Of a DNA stretch of 64,000 bases, positions 1 through 8,492 are shown in pieces. A program made the position numbers and the translations under genes. The number at the start of each line of letters is the position of its first letter. Positions within the stretch are counted from its first letter, which is position 1. The DNA comes from an uncultured Oscillospiraceae bacterium (GTDB lineage: Bacteria > Bacillota > Clostridia > Oscillospirales > Ruminococcaceae): positions 1 through 64,000 of the forward strand of contig CAJTZM010000006.1 in assembly GCA_910583935.1 (NCBI GenBank), read 5' to 3'. A model generated the notes under the pieces. It worked only from the letters and a program-made list of their open reading frames with translations, had not been told where the DNA came from and searched no databases.

Positions 1-2
1 TG

Positions 3-596
3 GTGACCCTGGGCGGCGAATCCTACCGGGCGCAGGCGGCGGACGCGCCCGGTCCGGCTCAGTCGGGCTACACCGCCGCCGAGCTGTTTCAAATCGGCCT
101 GAAGGAGCTGGATCTGGAGGGGCCGCCTTCCCTCACGCTGCTGTGCCCGGATCGGGATGGGATTCCCCTTTTGCTCAGCCATCTGCAGCGCCAATGGCGC
201 GACGCCCTGGGGATTTTTATCAACATCGAGCCGGTGGACGCCCAGACCTTTTCCCAGCGTCTTTCCAGCCGGGATTACGATTTGGTTTTTTGCCCGGTAA
301 CCGCCTCCTACGACAGTCCCGAGGCTGTTTTATCCCAGCTGTGCGGCGAAAGCTCCCTGACCGGCTGGCAAAGCGGCGAGATGGCCGGATTTCTCGCCCA
401 GGCCAAAAGCTCCTCCACCGCCGCGGGGGTGCTGTCCGCCTACCGGCAGGCGGAGCAGGCACTTTTACAAAACGGGATCGTCCTGCCGCTTTTTTACGAA
501 ACCTCTTACTACGCTGCCGCGCCGTCGGTCACCGGCCTGCGCTTTTCCCCCTTTGGCTGCCGCGTTTACTTTTTAGCGGGCCGTAAGGACGGATGA
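3..596 (+). CDS. ABC transporter substrate-binding protein, family 5 (C-terminal fragment)
   Basis: This is the last 197 or so residues of a larger protein whose 5' end lies outside the window. The layout fits the C-terminal lobe of extracellular solute-binding proteins of the oligopeptide/nickel type (SBP_bac_5): a segment asking for replacement of a ligand-domain helix (LLSHLQRQWRDALGI), a 'DYDLVFCPVTASYDSPE' strand and loop, and a terminal 'AEQALLQNGIVLPLFYET' element typical of the family. Such proteins deliver peptides or similar ligands to an ABC importer at the outer face of the membrane. A strong terminator follows within 20 bases, so it is probably the last gene of its operon. The ligand cannot be told from this fragment. 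Confidence 0.75.
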   Translation: MTLGGESYRAQAADAPGPAQSGYTAAELFQIGLKELDLEGPPSLTLLCPDRDGIPLLLSHLQRQWRDALGIFINIEPVDAQTFSQRLSSRDYDLVFCPVTASYDSPEAVLSQLCGESSLTGWQSGEMAGFLAQAKSSSTAAGVLSAYRQAEQALLQNGIVLPLFYETSYYAAAPSVTGLRFSPFGCRVYFLAGRKDG

Positions 597-611
597 TTTT
601 CTCTATCGCCC

Positions 612-648
612 AAAAGCCCTCCGGCAAAATTGCCGGAGGGCTTTTTTA
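612..648 (+). terminator. Rho-independent terminator after the solute-binding protein gene
   Basis: AAGCCCTCCGGCA and TGCCGGAGGGCTT form a 13-bp stem with an AAAT loop and are followed by a run of six T. It lies 15 bases after the stop codon. Confidence 0.93.
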
Positions 649-693
649 AACAGAACAAAGGGTTCTGGCCGCGCCCCTTTCTCCGATCTTCCT

Positions 694-1233
694 TTACAAA
701 AAACGCATCATTTCCATGCGTACCTCATGCCTTTGGATATCCTCATTAGAATAATGGAACAGGTCGAAGCCGCCGATGGCGTACCCCATAGACTGATAAA
801 ACCGGATGGCAGGCAGGTTGCAGCTTTGGGTCTCCAGCACCATCATCCTGGCTCCGGCCCTTCGGGACACCGAAAAGGCGTGCTCCATTAAGCAGAATCC
901 GGCTCCCTGGCCGCGAAACGGCTCCTCCACAAACAGATTGGTCACCCGCATCCGGTTGTTCCAACGCTCCAGATTTAGCTCCAGATAGCCCGCCACCTCC
1001 CCCTGGCCGGTCATTGCCGCAAACAGCCGGGGATCGCGCAGAAAATCCTTCATCCAGGACACTTCCAGCTCCTTTTCCACCGGCTTTGGAAACAGCCGGG
1101 GACAAAACGCGATCCGGCTGATCCCCTGCTCCTCGGTCAGCTGGATGTCCAGATAGCCTTCTGTCCTGTACCGAAACAACCGGGTTTTTCCCTTCCAGGA
1201 TCGGTCCAGCTCCACGATCTGAAACGCCGCCAT
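694..1233 (-). CDS. GNAT-family N-acetyltransferase, streptothricin-acetyltransferase-like
   Basis: The 179-residue protein has the GNAT acetyl-CoA motif (RGQGAGFCLM, about residues 107-116), preceded by 'VTNLFVEEPFRG' and followed by 'LETQSCNLPAIRFYQSMGYAIGGFD'. The last segment closely resembles the 'LETQ-N-ACRFYEKCGF-IGGFD' stretch of streptothricin acetyltransferases, so it may acetylate an amine on an aminoglycoside- or streptothricin-like compound; the true substrate is inferred only. The start was placed at the ATG at 1231-1233, which lies 8 bases after AAAGGAGG; a GTG codon 9 bases earlier overlaps that ribosome site. It stands alone, reading toward the terminator of the upstream gene. 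Chromosomal homologues without resistance activity are common, so resistance should not be assumed. Confidence 0.8.
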   Translation of the reverse strand: MAAFQIVELDRSWKGKTRLFRYRTEGYLDIQLTEEQGISRIAFCPRLFPKPVEKELEVSWMKDFLRDPRLFAAMTGQGEVAGYLELNLERWNNRMRVTNLFVEEPFRGQGAGFCLMEHAFSVSRRAGARMMVLETQSCNLPAIRFYQSMGYAIGGFDLFHYSNEDIQRHEVRMEMMRFL

Positions 1234-1262
1234 ACGCACCACCTCCTTTGGAAAAACTTCGC

Positions 1263-1901
1263 TCAGCCAATCAGCGCCTTGACCGCCCGGGGAATCTCTG
1301 CCGCCGCCGAAACGCGAAGGTCAGCCTCATCCACCTCCCGGGGCAGATAGCCGTATTGGCACCCCACAAAGGGCAGCCCGTTGTCCCGGGCCGCCTGCAG
1401 ATCGTGGTGGCGGTCGCCCACCATCACCGCCTTGTCCGGGCGGATTTTCTCCAGCACCATTTTAAGCGTATCCGATTTGGTGCAGCCGGGCTCGGCCCCC
1501 TGTAAATAGGTAAAATAGGGGGCCAGCTCCAGGGCCTGTACGATTTTTTTTACATAGCCGTTGGTCCCATTGGTACAGACCGCCAAAATATATCCGCTGT
1601 CTGAAAGCCGCCGGAGCATCTCCGGCACCCCGTCAAAGGTGCCGTGGTACCGGTCGATGTTGCGGTACTCCGCCTCGGCGGTCAGGGCCATAAACTCCTG
1701 GAACCGCTCCATGGGCGCACCGGGCAGAAGGCCCTGATAGATCTCCTCGTCTACGCAGCCCATCAGCCGCAGGACCGTGTCGTCATCCGCCTGGGTACCG
1801 GAAAATCTGCGCAGAACCTCCCGATAGGTGGGGATGATGAACAGCTCAATGCGGTTTAAGGTGCCATCCATATCAAAAACCACCAGCTTTTTCTCCTTCA
1901 T
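1263..1901 (-). CDS. HAD-superfamily hydrolase, phosphoglycolate-phosphatase-like
   Basis: The 212-residue soluble protein has the four HAD motifs: motif I VVFDMDGTL near the N-terminus with the nucleophilic Asp, motif II 'VCTNGT', a lysine in 'GCTKSDTLKMVL', and motif IV 'VMVGDRHHDLQAARDNG'. An alpha-helical cap lies between motifs I and II, as in PGP/beta-phosphoglucomutase-type phosphatases. The start is the ATG at 1899-1901, 8 bases after GAGG. Only ten bases separate it from the end of the upstream Cof-type gene, so the two HAD genes form an operon. The physiological phosphate ester cannot be read from sequence. Confidence 0.85.
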   Translation of the reverse strand: MKEKKLVVFDMDGTLNRIELFIIPTYREVLRRFSGTQADDDTVLRLMGCVDEEIYQGLLPGAPMERFQEFMALTAEAEYRNIDRYHGTFDGVPEMLRRLSDSGYILAVCTNGTNGYVKKIVQALELAPYFTYLQGAEPGCTKSDTLKMVLEKIRPDKAVMVGDRHHDLQAARDNGLPFVGCQYGYLPREVDEADLRVSAAAEIPRAVKALIG

Positions 1902-1911
1902 CTTCCGCACC

Positions 1912-2724
1912 TCATTCGCCTAATATAAATCGTTCCACCACCGCGGCCACCCCATCCTCGTCGTTGGAGGCGGTAATGTAGTCGGCTGCTGCCTTTACCG
2001 GCTCCTGGGCATTGGCCATGGCCACGCCCAGCCCCGCAAACTCGATCATCGACCGGTCGTTAAAGCCGTCGCCGCAGGCGATCATCTGATCCTTGTTCAG
2101 GCCCAGATGCTCCAAAAGCTTACCGAGGGAATAGGCCTTGTCGATGTTCTTGGGCATAATTTCCAAAAAGAACGGCTCGGACCGCAGAACGCTTAGGGTA
2201 TCCCCCAGCCGGGCCTTAACCTTCTGTTCCACCTGGGCAAGATACTCTCCATCCTCCACCATCAGGCATTTGGTCACCGGGAAATTGACAAAGCTTTTAA
2301 AGTCCTCAACCTGCCGCACTTCCATTTGATTGATGCGCGATTCCAGCTCCACATATTTGTCGTCTTTTTTCGGGGTAATCACCGTCCGGTCCAGATAGGT
2401 CATGATATTGGTTTTGTACTCTTTTGACAGATCGTACAAAAGCGCGGGCATTTCCGGCGGCAGGGTTTTTTGGTAGATGACCTCGCCGGTCTGGGCGTTG
2501 ATAATCCGCCCGCCGTTAAAGGACAGGATATATCCGCCAAATCGCTCAAGCGCCAGCTGACCGGCCACCGGCATAATCCCGTAGGTGGGCCGCCCGGAGG
2601 CCAGCACGATTTTGATCCCCTTTTCCTGCGCCTTTTGCAGCGCTGTCCGGGTCCGGGGGGTAATCTCTTTTTGGGAATTGGTCAGGGTGCCGTCAATATC
2701 CAGCACCAAAATTTTGTAATCCAT
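1912..2724 (-). CDS. Cof-type HAD-IIB family hydrolase
   Basis: The 270-residue protein begins MDYKILVLDIDGTLTNS (HAD motif I) and ends with the class IIB signatures 'IACGDGFNDRSMIEFAGLGVAMANA' and 'TASNDEDGVAAVVERF', typical of Cof/YidA sugar-phosphate or flavin-phosphate phosphatases. The large C2 cap lies between them. An in-frame extension of 39 codons exists upstream, but the ATG at 2722-2724 has GGAG 7 bases before it and matches the family start. It is co-transcribed with the second HAD gene. A likely promoter lies at 2767-2796. The substrate is not predictable. Confidence 0.9.
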   Translation of the reverse strand: MDYKILVLDIDGTLTNSQKEITPRTRTALQKAQEKGIKIVLASGRPTYGIMPVAGQLALERFGGYILSFNGGRIINAQTGEVIYQKTLPPEMPALLYDLSKEYKTNIMTYLDRTVITPKKDDKYVELESRINQMEVRQVEDFKSFVNFPVTKCLMVEDGEYLAQVEQKVKARLGDTLSVLRSEPFFLEIMPKNIDKAYSLGKLLEHLGLNKDQMIACGDGFNDRSMIEFAGLGVAMANAQEPVKAAADYITASNDEDGVAAVVERFILGE

Positions 2725-2766
2725 ATTGCTTCTCCATTCCATCAGAATGATAAAAATACCGCAGTC

Positions 2767-2796
2767 AGTATAACACATTTTGGCCCAGCATGTCCA
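2767..2796 (-). promoter_or_regulatory. Putative sigma-A promoter for the HAD pair
   Basis: On the minus strand TGGACA and TATACT are separated by 18 bases, 43 bases upstream of the Cof-type gene start. Confidence 0.55.
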
Positions 2797-2814
2797 TTTT
2801 TTCCACCGGATTGC

Positions 2815-2842
2815 TTGACTTTTTCCTTTCAACTTGTACACT
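2815..2842 (+). promoter_or_regulatory. Putative promoter for the alkyltransferase-like gene
   Basis: TTGACT and TACACT are separated by 16 bases and lie 28 bases before the ATG at 2871. The -10 element is imperfect. Confidence 0.4.
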
Positions 2843-2870
2843 GGAAAACAGAAAAAGGGGGGCTCAGCTT

Positions 2871-3167
2871 ATGAATCAGGAGAATTTTTTTCCGCGGGTG
2901 TGGGAGCTGGTGGCCGAAATTCCCTACGGGCGGGTAGCCACCTATGGGCAGCTGGCAGATATGCTGGGCTATCCCCGGCACGCCCGGCTGGTGGGCGCCG
3001 CCATGCGCTACGCGCCGGAGGATCTGCCCTGCCACCGGGTCACCGCCGGCGACGGACGGTGCGCGCCCCATTGGCCCGAACAGCAAATTCTGCTGCGGCA
3101 GGAAGGCGTTGCCATTTTGCCCGGCGGCAAGGCAGATCTTGCGCATTTTCGCTGGCAGGGTTTATGA
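2871..3167 (+). CDS. MGMT-family DNA alkyltransferase-like protein
   Basis: The 98-residue protein is the isolated DNA-binding/active-site domain of the O6-alkylguanine-DNA alkyltransferase family: 'VAEIPYGRVATYGQLADMLG' is the helix-turn-helix region and 'DLPCHRV' (Cys54) is the acceptor-cysteine motif. Unlike ATL proteins, where this Cys is replaced, the cysteine is kept, so alkyl transfer is possible. The N-terminal ribonuclease-like domain of full-length Ada/Ogt is absent, and the Asn-Arg hinge is short. The start ATG at 2871 follows a GGGGGG ribosome site; an upstream in-frame extension lacks one. It is divergent from the HAD pair. Confidence 0.85.
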   Translation: MNQENFFPRVWELVAEIPYGRVATYGQLADMLGYPRHARLVGAAMRYAPEDLPCHRVTAGDGRCAPHWPEQQILLRQEGVAILPGGKADLAHFRWQGL

Positions 3168-3279
3168 AAATTGGCAAAATCGCGACAAAATGGCAATTTC
3201 TTTGTATTGAAGCAAACGGTTTCTTCGTGTTAGGCTGAACGCGGACCCAAAAGGTCAAATCAAAAACGGAGGAATCCTG

Positions 3280-4350
3280 ATGAAAAAACTGTTTGCATGT
3301 ATACTGGCGGCGCTGGCCGCCCTCTCTTTGACCGCTACCGCCTTTGCAGAAGGTGGAGAAGCGGACGGCGTCACCCTGTCGGTGGCTGGGGCCGACGGCT
3401 TGGAATTAGACGGCAGCGCCCTGCTGCATCCCGGTGAGGAATACCGTTTTCCCCTGATGATCAAAGAAAAGGATGAGGAAGCCCGTCCTATGACCGTAGA
3501 GGACATGGAAAGCTACGACATCAAGGTCACCGCCAAATCCGGCAGCTCTGTCATGGCCGAGGCGGGACGCCTGGAATCGGGGCGGCAGCAGTATCTGTCC
3601 TTAACCCCCGGCGGCTATTTCGGCGTATCCTCCCAATCGGTTCAATACACCGTGTCGCTGCATAAAAAGGGCGGATCGTCCGTTTTGTCCGAGTGTACTG
3701 TCCGCTGGAAGGTCGGCTACCCGGCTATAGACGACGCGAAGCTCGGCGCCTCCACCGAAATCGACCCGTCCGCGCCGGTGCTCACCCGTGAGCAGCTGGC
3801 CGCCATCCAGAAAATCACCGGCGACAAGCAGGCCTCCTTTGTCGGCAGCGGCTGGCAGTACGATGTGCGTCTGCTCCAGCAGGCCGCGGTCAACTTCCAC
3901 ACCTCCACCGCCAACATCAAGGCCATCTCGGACAAATATCCGGATGCAGACTTCCGCTTTTTGACCTTTGGCGGCAAACCGGCCTTTGACTTTTCCGGCC
4001 GCCTGACCCTGGACGTATCCGAAATGCTGGAGGAGCACGACGACATTTACCTCTACCGCTATCTGGACGGGGTGCTCTACTCTTTGGGCTATCAGCTGGA
4101 CGAGGAAAACGGAACCCTCTCCATCCAGACCAAGCAGCTGGGCAGCTACGCGGTTTCCAATGTGAAAATCCCCAACGGCACCGTTGTGGGCGGCTCGGTA
4201 CCCGGCTCCAGCTCCGGTTCGGGTTCGGGCGCAGGCTCCGACAAGGATAACCCTGTCACCGGCGGCGCGGACTTTACCGGCATCGCGCTGGCATTCGGGT
4301 TCGTCTCTCTGGCGGGCGCGGCCATCGCGGTAAAATGCCGCAGAAAATAG
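3280..4350 (+). CDS. Secreted cell-surface protein with NPVTG sorting signal
   Basis: The 356-residue protein has a cleavable signal peptide (MKKLFACILAALAALSLTATAFA), an extracellular region of unknown family, a Gly/Ser-rich linker (about residues 305-318) and a C-terminal sorting module: NPVTGG, a hydrophobic helix and the charged tail KCRRK. The module matches LPXTG-type sortase substrates with Asn in place of Leu, a variant seen in Clostridia. The protein is therefore likely to be anchored to the cell wall by a sortase not encoded here. The start has GGAGG 8 bases upstream. The extracellular part is not assigned to a known adhesin or enzyme; the region around 'YRYLDGVLYSLGYQLDEENGTLSIQTKQLGSYAVS' may be a beta domain. 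Confidence 0.8.
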   Translation: MKKLFACILAALAALSLTATAFAEGGEADGVTLSVAGADGLELDGSALLHPGEEYRFPLMIKEKDEEARPMTVEDMESYDIKVTAKSGSSVMAEAGRLESGRQQYLSLTPGGYFGVSSQSVQYTVSLHKKGGSSVLSECTVRWKVGYPAIDDAKLGASTEIDPSAPVLTREQLAAIQKITGDKQASFVGSGWQYDVRLLQQAAVNFHTSTANIKAISDKYPDADFRFLTFGGKPAFDFSGRLTLDVSEMLEEHDDIYLYRYLDGVLYSLGYQLDEENGTLSIQTKQLGSYAVSNVKIPNGTVVGGSVPGSSSGSGSGAGSDKDNPVTGGADFTGIALAFGFVSLAGAAIAVKCRRK

Positions 4351-4374
4351 GCCTGGTCTTTTAAACCGATGCAA

Positions 4375-4410
4375 AACAGCGCGGGACGAAAAGTCCCACG
4401 CTGTTTTTTG
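4375..4410 (+). terminator. Terminator after the NPVTG surface protein gene
   Basis: CAGCGCGGGAC and GTCCCACGCTG pair (one G-U) around a GAAAA loop and are followed by six T. Converging genes end on either side. Confidence 0.9.
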
Positions 4411-4425
4411 TATCCCGCAAAAAAA

Positions 4426-4974
4426 CTATTCCTCTGAGAAAACCGGCAGCGGCTCCAAAAACAGGATGTCGTCCCGCTTGGCCGCGTCCCCCTCGGCCAG
4501 CACCGCCGCCCGGCCCACAATGGAGCCGCCGGCCTTGCGGACCAGTTCCTCCAGCGCGTGCAGAGACTCGCCGGTACTGATGACGTCGTCCACCACCAGC
4601 ACCCGCCGGCCGGAAAGATACTCCAGATCGTGCTGGTCTAAATACAGCGTCTGCATCCGGGTGGTGGTAATGGATTTTACATCCACCCCCACCGGGTTGT
4701 ACATATAGAGCTTTACGCTTTTTCGGGCCAGGATATACTTGATCCCGCTCTGGCGGGACATCTCGTAGGCCAGCGGAATCCCCTTGGATTCAGCGGTGAG
4801 GATGACATCGAACTCCGGCGCCTTTTTTAAAAGCTCGGCGGCGCAGGCAACGGTCAGCTCCACGTCGGAAAACATGATAAACGCCGCGATGGAGGTCCGG
4901 TCGTTAATCGGGCACAGCGGCAGATAGCGGGTCAGGCCCGCTACCTGCAATTCATAGGTTTTCGCATCGTTCAT
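4426..4974 (-). CDS. Adenine/xanthine-type phosphoribosyltransferase
   Basis: The 182-residue protein has the PRPP-binding loop VLVVDDVISTGESL (about residues 122-135) and an upstream 'DVILTAESKGIPLAYEMSR' segment, as in type I phosphoribosyltransferases of the adenine/xanthine (Apt/Xpt) group. It probably salvages a purine base with PRPP in the cytosol. The start is the ATG at 4972-4974, 9 bases after AAAGGAG; an earlier in-frame ATG overlaps that ribosome site. It lies downstream of the alaS-HIT genes on the same strand with a 73-base gap, so co-transcription is possible. Whether adenine or another purine is preferred is not clear. Confidence 0.85.
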   Translation of the reverse strand: MNDAKTYELQVAGLTRYLPLCPINDRTSIAAFIMFSDVELTVACAAELLKKAPEFDVILTAESKGIPLAYEMSRQSGIKYILARKSVKLYMYNPVGVDVKSITTTRMQTLYLDQHDLEYLSGRRVLVVDDVISTGESLHALEELVRKAGGSIVGRAAVLAEGDAAKRDDILFLEPLPVFSEE

Positions 4975-5047
4975 AAGAAAAACTCCTTTCAAAAAAATCC
5001 GGCGTATACACGCGAAAAAGCGAAGGGTTTGGAATGTGGGGCTCTTT

Positions 5048-5386
5048 CTAGGCCATTGTCAGGCGCAGGGGCTTGCCGCCGAGAATATGAAAATGCAGGT
5101 GAGGCACCGTCTGGCCCGCGTCCGCGCCGCAGTTGGAGATCACCCGGTACCCACTGGAAAGACCAAGCTTGGCGGCGATTTTGGGGATTATCTCAAAAAT
5201 ATGGGCCACTGTCTCGCTGTTTTCGGCGGTAATGCCATCCACAGAGGGGATATGCTCCTTGGGGATCACCAGCACATGGACCGGCGCCTGGGGCTCGATA
5301 TCGTAAAAGGCCAGAATTTCCGCGTCCTCATACACGGTTTTGCTGGGAATTTCCCCAGCGGCGATTTTGCAAAACAAGCAATCCAT
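5048..5386 (-). CDS. HIT-family nucleotide-binding/hydrolase protein (HINT-like)
   Basis: The 112-residue protein has the histidine triad HLHFHIL (His96, His98, His100) and the N-terminal zinc-associated 'CLFCKIAAGEIPS' typical of HINT proteins. These act on purine nucleoside phosphoramidates, including lysyl- and other aminoacyl-AMP. It lies 13 bases downstream of alaS on the same strand, with AAGGAGG before its ATG, so the two are almost surely co-transcribed. Its placement behind an aminoacyl-tRNA synthetase gene fits a housekeeping role around aminoacyl-adenylates, but that is inference. Confidence 0.92.
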   Translation of the reverse strand: MDCLFCKIAAGEIPSKTVYEDAEILAFYDIEPQAPVHVLVIPKEHIPSVDGITAENSETVAHIFEIIPKIAAKLGLSSGYRVISNCGADAGQTVPHLHFHILGGKPLRLTMA

Positions 5387-5399
5387 AAAAGCCGCCTCC

Positions 5400-8048
5400 T
5401 TACTCTTTGATCATTTCTGCCAGCATGGCCGGAACGCCTGCCAGCACCTCATCCAGCCGGAACAGATCGGCAACGCCGCCCTGGGCCTGCTCGGGCCGGC
5501 CGCCGCCCTTGCCGCCTAACTGGGCGGTGAGATGGCGGATCAGGTTGCCCGCATGGGCGCCCTTTTTCACCGCCTCGTCGCCGCAGGCGGCGAATACCGT
5601 CGCCTTTTCGTTTAACACGCTGGCGAATACGGCCACCATCTTAGGCGCATTGGCCCGGACCTGGTCGCACATAGCCTTGACCGCCTCCGGCGCGGTGCCG
5701 GTAAAGCCGGCGAAGATCACCTTGCAGCCCTTAACCTCCGACGCGTTTTCAAAAAGTCCTTCAATGCGCATATCGGCAATTTTATGCTGTAAGGCTTCGA
5801 TTTCCTTCTCTTTTTCCTTTAACTGCGCCGCCATGGCTTCCGCCTTCTGCGGCAGCTCCGAGGGGCTGCCCGCCTTCAGGCTCTCGCAGGTACGGGCCAA
5901 AAGGCTTTCGTCCTGGCGGATTAACTCCAGCACGCCGGTTCCTGTGGCCGCCTCGATCCGGCGCACGCCGGCTGCAACCGAGGCTTCGGAAACAATTTTA
6001 AACAGACCGATGCGGGCGGTGTTGGAAATATGGGTACCGCCGCACAGCTCCACCGATTTGCCGGACACATTGCACACCCGGACGGTTTCGCCGTATTTTT
6101 CCCCGAACAGAGCCATGGCGCCTAACTTTTTGGCCTCGGCAATGGGCATTTCGGTAACCGATACATCATATGCGCCTAAAATCAGCTGATTGACCTTTTC
6201 CTCGGTTTGGGCAAGCTCCTCCGGGGTCATGGCGGAAAAATGGGTAAAGTCAAACCGGCACCGGTGCTCGTCTACCATCGAGCCCGCCTGCTGGACGTGG
6301 GTACCCAGCACCTGACGCAGCGCCGCCTGCAAAAGATGGCAGGCCGTGTGGTTGCGCATAATGGCAGCACGGCGCTCCTCGTCTACCGCCGCCTCGACCG
6401 AGTCCCCTACGTTCATAAGTCCGCTTTTCATAACGCCCAGATGTAAAAACTGGCCGGTTGGGGACTTTTTGCAGTCCCTGACCCGAAAGATGGATTTGCC
6501 CTGGATCATCACGCCGCTGTCTCCCACCTGTCCGCCGCTTTCGGCGTAGAAGGGGGTCGAATCCAGTACGACAGTGGCCTTCATTCCCTCGGTCAGCGAT
6601 TCAACCGATTTGCCGTCCTCGTCGAACAAAGCCAGGATTTTTGCGGTGTGCCGGATCTTTTCGTAGCCGACAAAATCCGCCTTTCCTCCAATCTCCGGCG
6701 CGTCGTCGGTATCCCAACCGCTGACGTCCTTTCTGGCGTCGCGGGCACGCTTTTTCTGCTCGCCCATCAGCTGGAAGAACGCCTCCTCGTCCAGCTGCAG
6801 ATTCCGCTCAGCCAGAATCTCTTTGGTCAGATCCACCGGGAAGCCGAAGGTGTCGTACAGGCGGAACGCGTCCTCCCCGGAAAATACCGCGTTGATCTGA
6901 TCGGCGCTGATTTTATCCATAATGCCGGTTAAAATCTCCATGCCCTGGTCGATGGTTTTGGAAAAGCGCTCCTCCTCCACCTTCAAAACCTTGATGATGT
7001 AATCCCTTTTCTCCTCCAGCTCCGGATAAGCAAAAGCGTTTTCGGCAATCACCGTCTCGCAGACCTGATACAAAAACGGACGGGTAATGCCCAAAAGCCG
7101 CCCGTGACGGGCTGCCCGGCGCAGCAGGCGGCGCAGCACATAGCCGCGGCCCTCGTTGGAGGGGACCACCCCGTCGCCTACCATAAAGGTGGTGCTGCGG
7201 ATGTGGTCGGTGATCACCCGCAGGGAGATATCCGCCTTTTCGTCCTCGCCATAATGGACGCCGGCGATGCGGCTGATATGCTTCATGATATTCTGGATGG
7301 TATCCACCTCAAATAGGTTGCCCACATTCTGCATCACGCATGCCAGGCGCTCTAAGCCCATGCCGGTGTCTATGTTAGGCGGGTTTAACGGCGCATAGTG
7401 GCCCTCCCCGTCGCTGTCGTATTGGGAAAAGACCAGGTTCCAAACCTCCATATAGCGGTCGCAGTCACAGCCTACGCCGCAGGTGGGCTTGCCGCAGCCG
7501 AATTCCGGACCCCGGTCAAAATAAATCTCCGAGCAGGGGCCGCAGGGACCGGACCCATGCTCCCAGAAATTGTCCTCCTTGCCCAGGCGGACCATCCGCT
7601 CCGGCGCGACTCCCACCTCCTTGGTCCAGATGTCGAACGCCTCGTCGTCGTCCTGATAGATGGAAACCCACAGCCGGTCCACCGGGATTTCCAGCACCCC
7701 GGTCAGAAATTCCCAGGCCCAAGCGGTGGCCTCCTTCTTAAAATAATTGCCAAAGGAGAAGTTGCCCAGCATCTCAAAATAGGTGCCGTGGCGGGCGGTA
7801 TGGCCGATGTTGTCGATATCCGGGGTACGGATGCACTTCTGGCAGGTGGTCACCCGGCGATTGGGCGGGGTCTCCTGTCCCAAAAAGAATTTTTTCATTG
7901 GGGCCATGCCGGAGTTAATGAGCAACAGGCTCTTGTCGTCAATGGGCACCAGCGGATAGCTGGGCAGACGGGTATGGCCCTTCCCCTCAAAAAAAGAGAG
8001 GAACTGCTCGCGCAGCTCGTTTAAACCGGTCCACTTCATTTTGTTCAT
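5400..8048 (-). CDS. alaS: Alanyl-tRNA synthetase
   Basis: The 882-residue enzyme charges tRNA-Ala. It has the class II catalytic core from the N-terminus ('LREQFLSFFEGKGH', 'INSGMAPMKKFFLG', 'RHGTYFEMLGNFSFGNYFKKEA'), the editing domain with 'HTACHLLQAAL' and the zinc-site 'CGGTH', and the C-terminal DHHA1 domain with a glycine-rich 'LGGKGGGRPEQAQGG'. Length and order match bacterial AlaRS. The start was placed at the ATG at 8046-8048 (MNKMKW), although the frame stays open a further 103 codons through the T-box leader. It heads an alaS-HIT operon under T-box control. Confidence 0.98.
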   Translation of the reverse strand: MNKMKWTGLNELREQFLSFFEGKGHTRLPSYPLVPIDDKSLLLINSGMAPMKKFFLGQETPPNRRVTTCQKCIRTPDIDNIGHTARHGTYFEMLGNFSFGNYFKKEATAWAWEFLTGVLEIPVDRLWVSIYQDDDEAFDIWTKEVGVAPERMVRLGKEDNFWEHGSGPCGPCSEIYFDRGPEFGCGKPTCGVGCDCDRYMEVWNLVFSQYDSDGEGHYAPLNPPNIDTGMGLERLACVMQNVGNLFEVDTIQNIMKHISRIAGVHYGEDEKADISLRVITDHIRSTTFMVGDGVVPSNEGRGYVLRRLLRRAARHGRLLGITRPFLYQVCETVIAENAFAYPELEEKRDYIIKVLKVEEERFSKTIDQGMEILTGIMDKISADQINAVFSGEDAFRLYDTFGFPVDLTKEILAERNLQLDEEAFFQLMGEQKKRARDARKDVSGWDTDDAPEIGGKADFVGYEKIRHTAKILALFDEDGKSVESLTEGMKATVVLDSTPFYAESGGQVGDSGVMIQGKSIFRVRDCKKSPTGQFLHLGVMKSGLMNVGDSVEAAVDEERRAAIMRNHTACHLLQAALRQVLGTHVQQAGSMVDEHRCRFDFTHFSAMTPEELAQTEEKVNQLILGAYDVSVTEMPIAEAKKLGAMALFGEKYGETVRVCNVSGKSVELCGGTHISNTARIGLFKIVSEASVAAGVRRIEAATGTGVLELIRQDESLLARTCESLKAGSPSELPQKAEAMAAQLKEKEKEIEALQHKIADMRIEGLFENASEVKGCKVIFAGFTGTAPEAVKAMCDQVRANAPKMVAVFASVLNEKATVFAACGDEAVKKGAHAGNLIRHLTAQLGGKGGGRPEQAQGGVADLFRLDEVLAGVPAMLAEMIKE

Positions 8049-8084
8049 CCTACTTTCCTTGGTTTTTCCGGGCGGCGAAAAAAA

Positions 8085-8326
8085 ACGCCCCGCCCCAGAA
8101 ATCTGGGACGAAGCGATTGGCTCCGCGGTACCACCCGTATTACGCCGCCTTTTTCGGCAGCGTCGCTTAAACGGCCTGTAACGGGGCCAGCCGTCGGCGC
8201 TTATGGTCGCGCCGCTGCTCCAAGATGGCGTATGCCCGCGCCTTGGAAGGGCTTGCAGCCGACGGCCCCTCTCTCTTTTTGCAAAGCCTGCGAGCACTGG
8301 TCTTTTCAGCGCATTCTTATAGTCCT
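8085..8326 (-). promoter_or_regulatory. T-box riboswitch leader of alaS
   Basis: The conserved T-box sequence GGGTGGTACCGCGG lies on the minus strand at 8123-8136. Downstream, complementary arms (CGTCCCAGA with TCTGGGGCG, extended by G-U pairs) are followed by eight T at about 8085-8092, giving the terminator that competes with the antiterminator. Upstream is a long GC-rich stem I region. Uncharged tRNA would bind and allow read-through into alaS. The alanine specifier codon could not be placed with confidence. Confidence 0.9.
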
Positions 8327-8327
8327 T

Positions 8328-8357
8328 ATTATAACCGCAGCGGACCAAAAATGTCAA
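8328..8357 (-). promoter_or_regulatory. Sigma-A promoter of alaS
   Basis: TTGACA (8352-8357) and TATAAT (8328-8333) on the minus strand are separated by 18 bases, directly before the T-box leader. Confidence 0.9.
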
Positions 8358-8492
8358 TGGAAAAATCGCGGCTTATCCTTTGGCGGACGCTGTTGGGCAA
8401 AGATTTACATCAAAAATCCAAATTTAGGGGTTGGCGGTGTAACAGGAGGGCAGACAGGCTGGTTTTTTTGATAGAAGGTGGTGAACAAAAGG

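Noticed and set aside
5407..8024. Several open frames antisense to alaS
   Set aside because: AlaRS signature motifs on the other strand cover the whole region.
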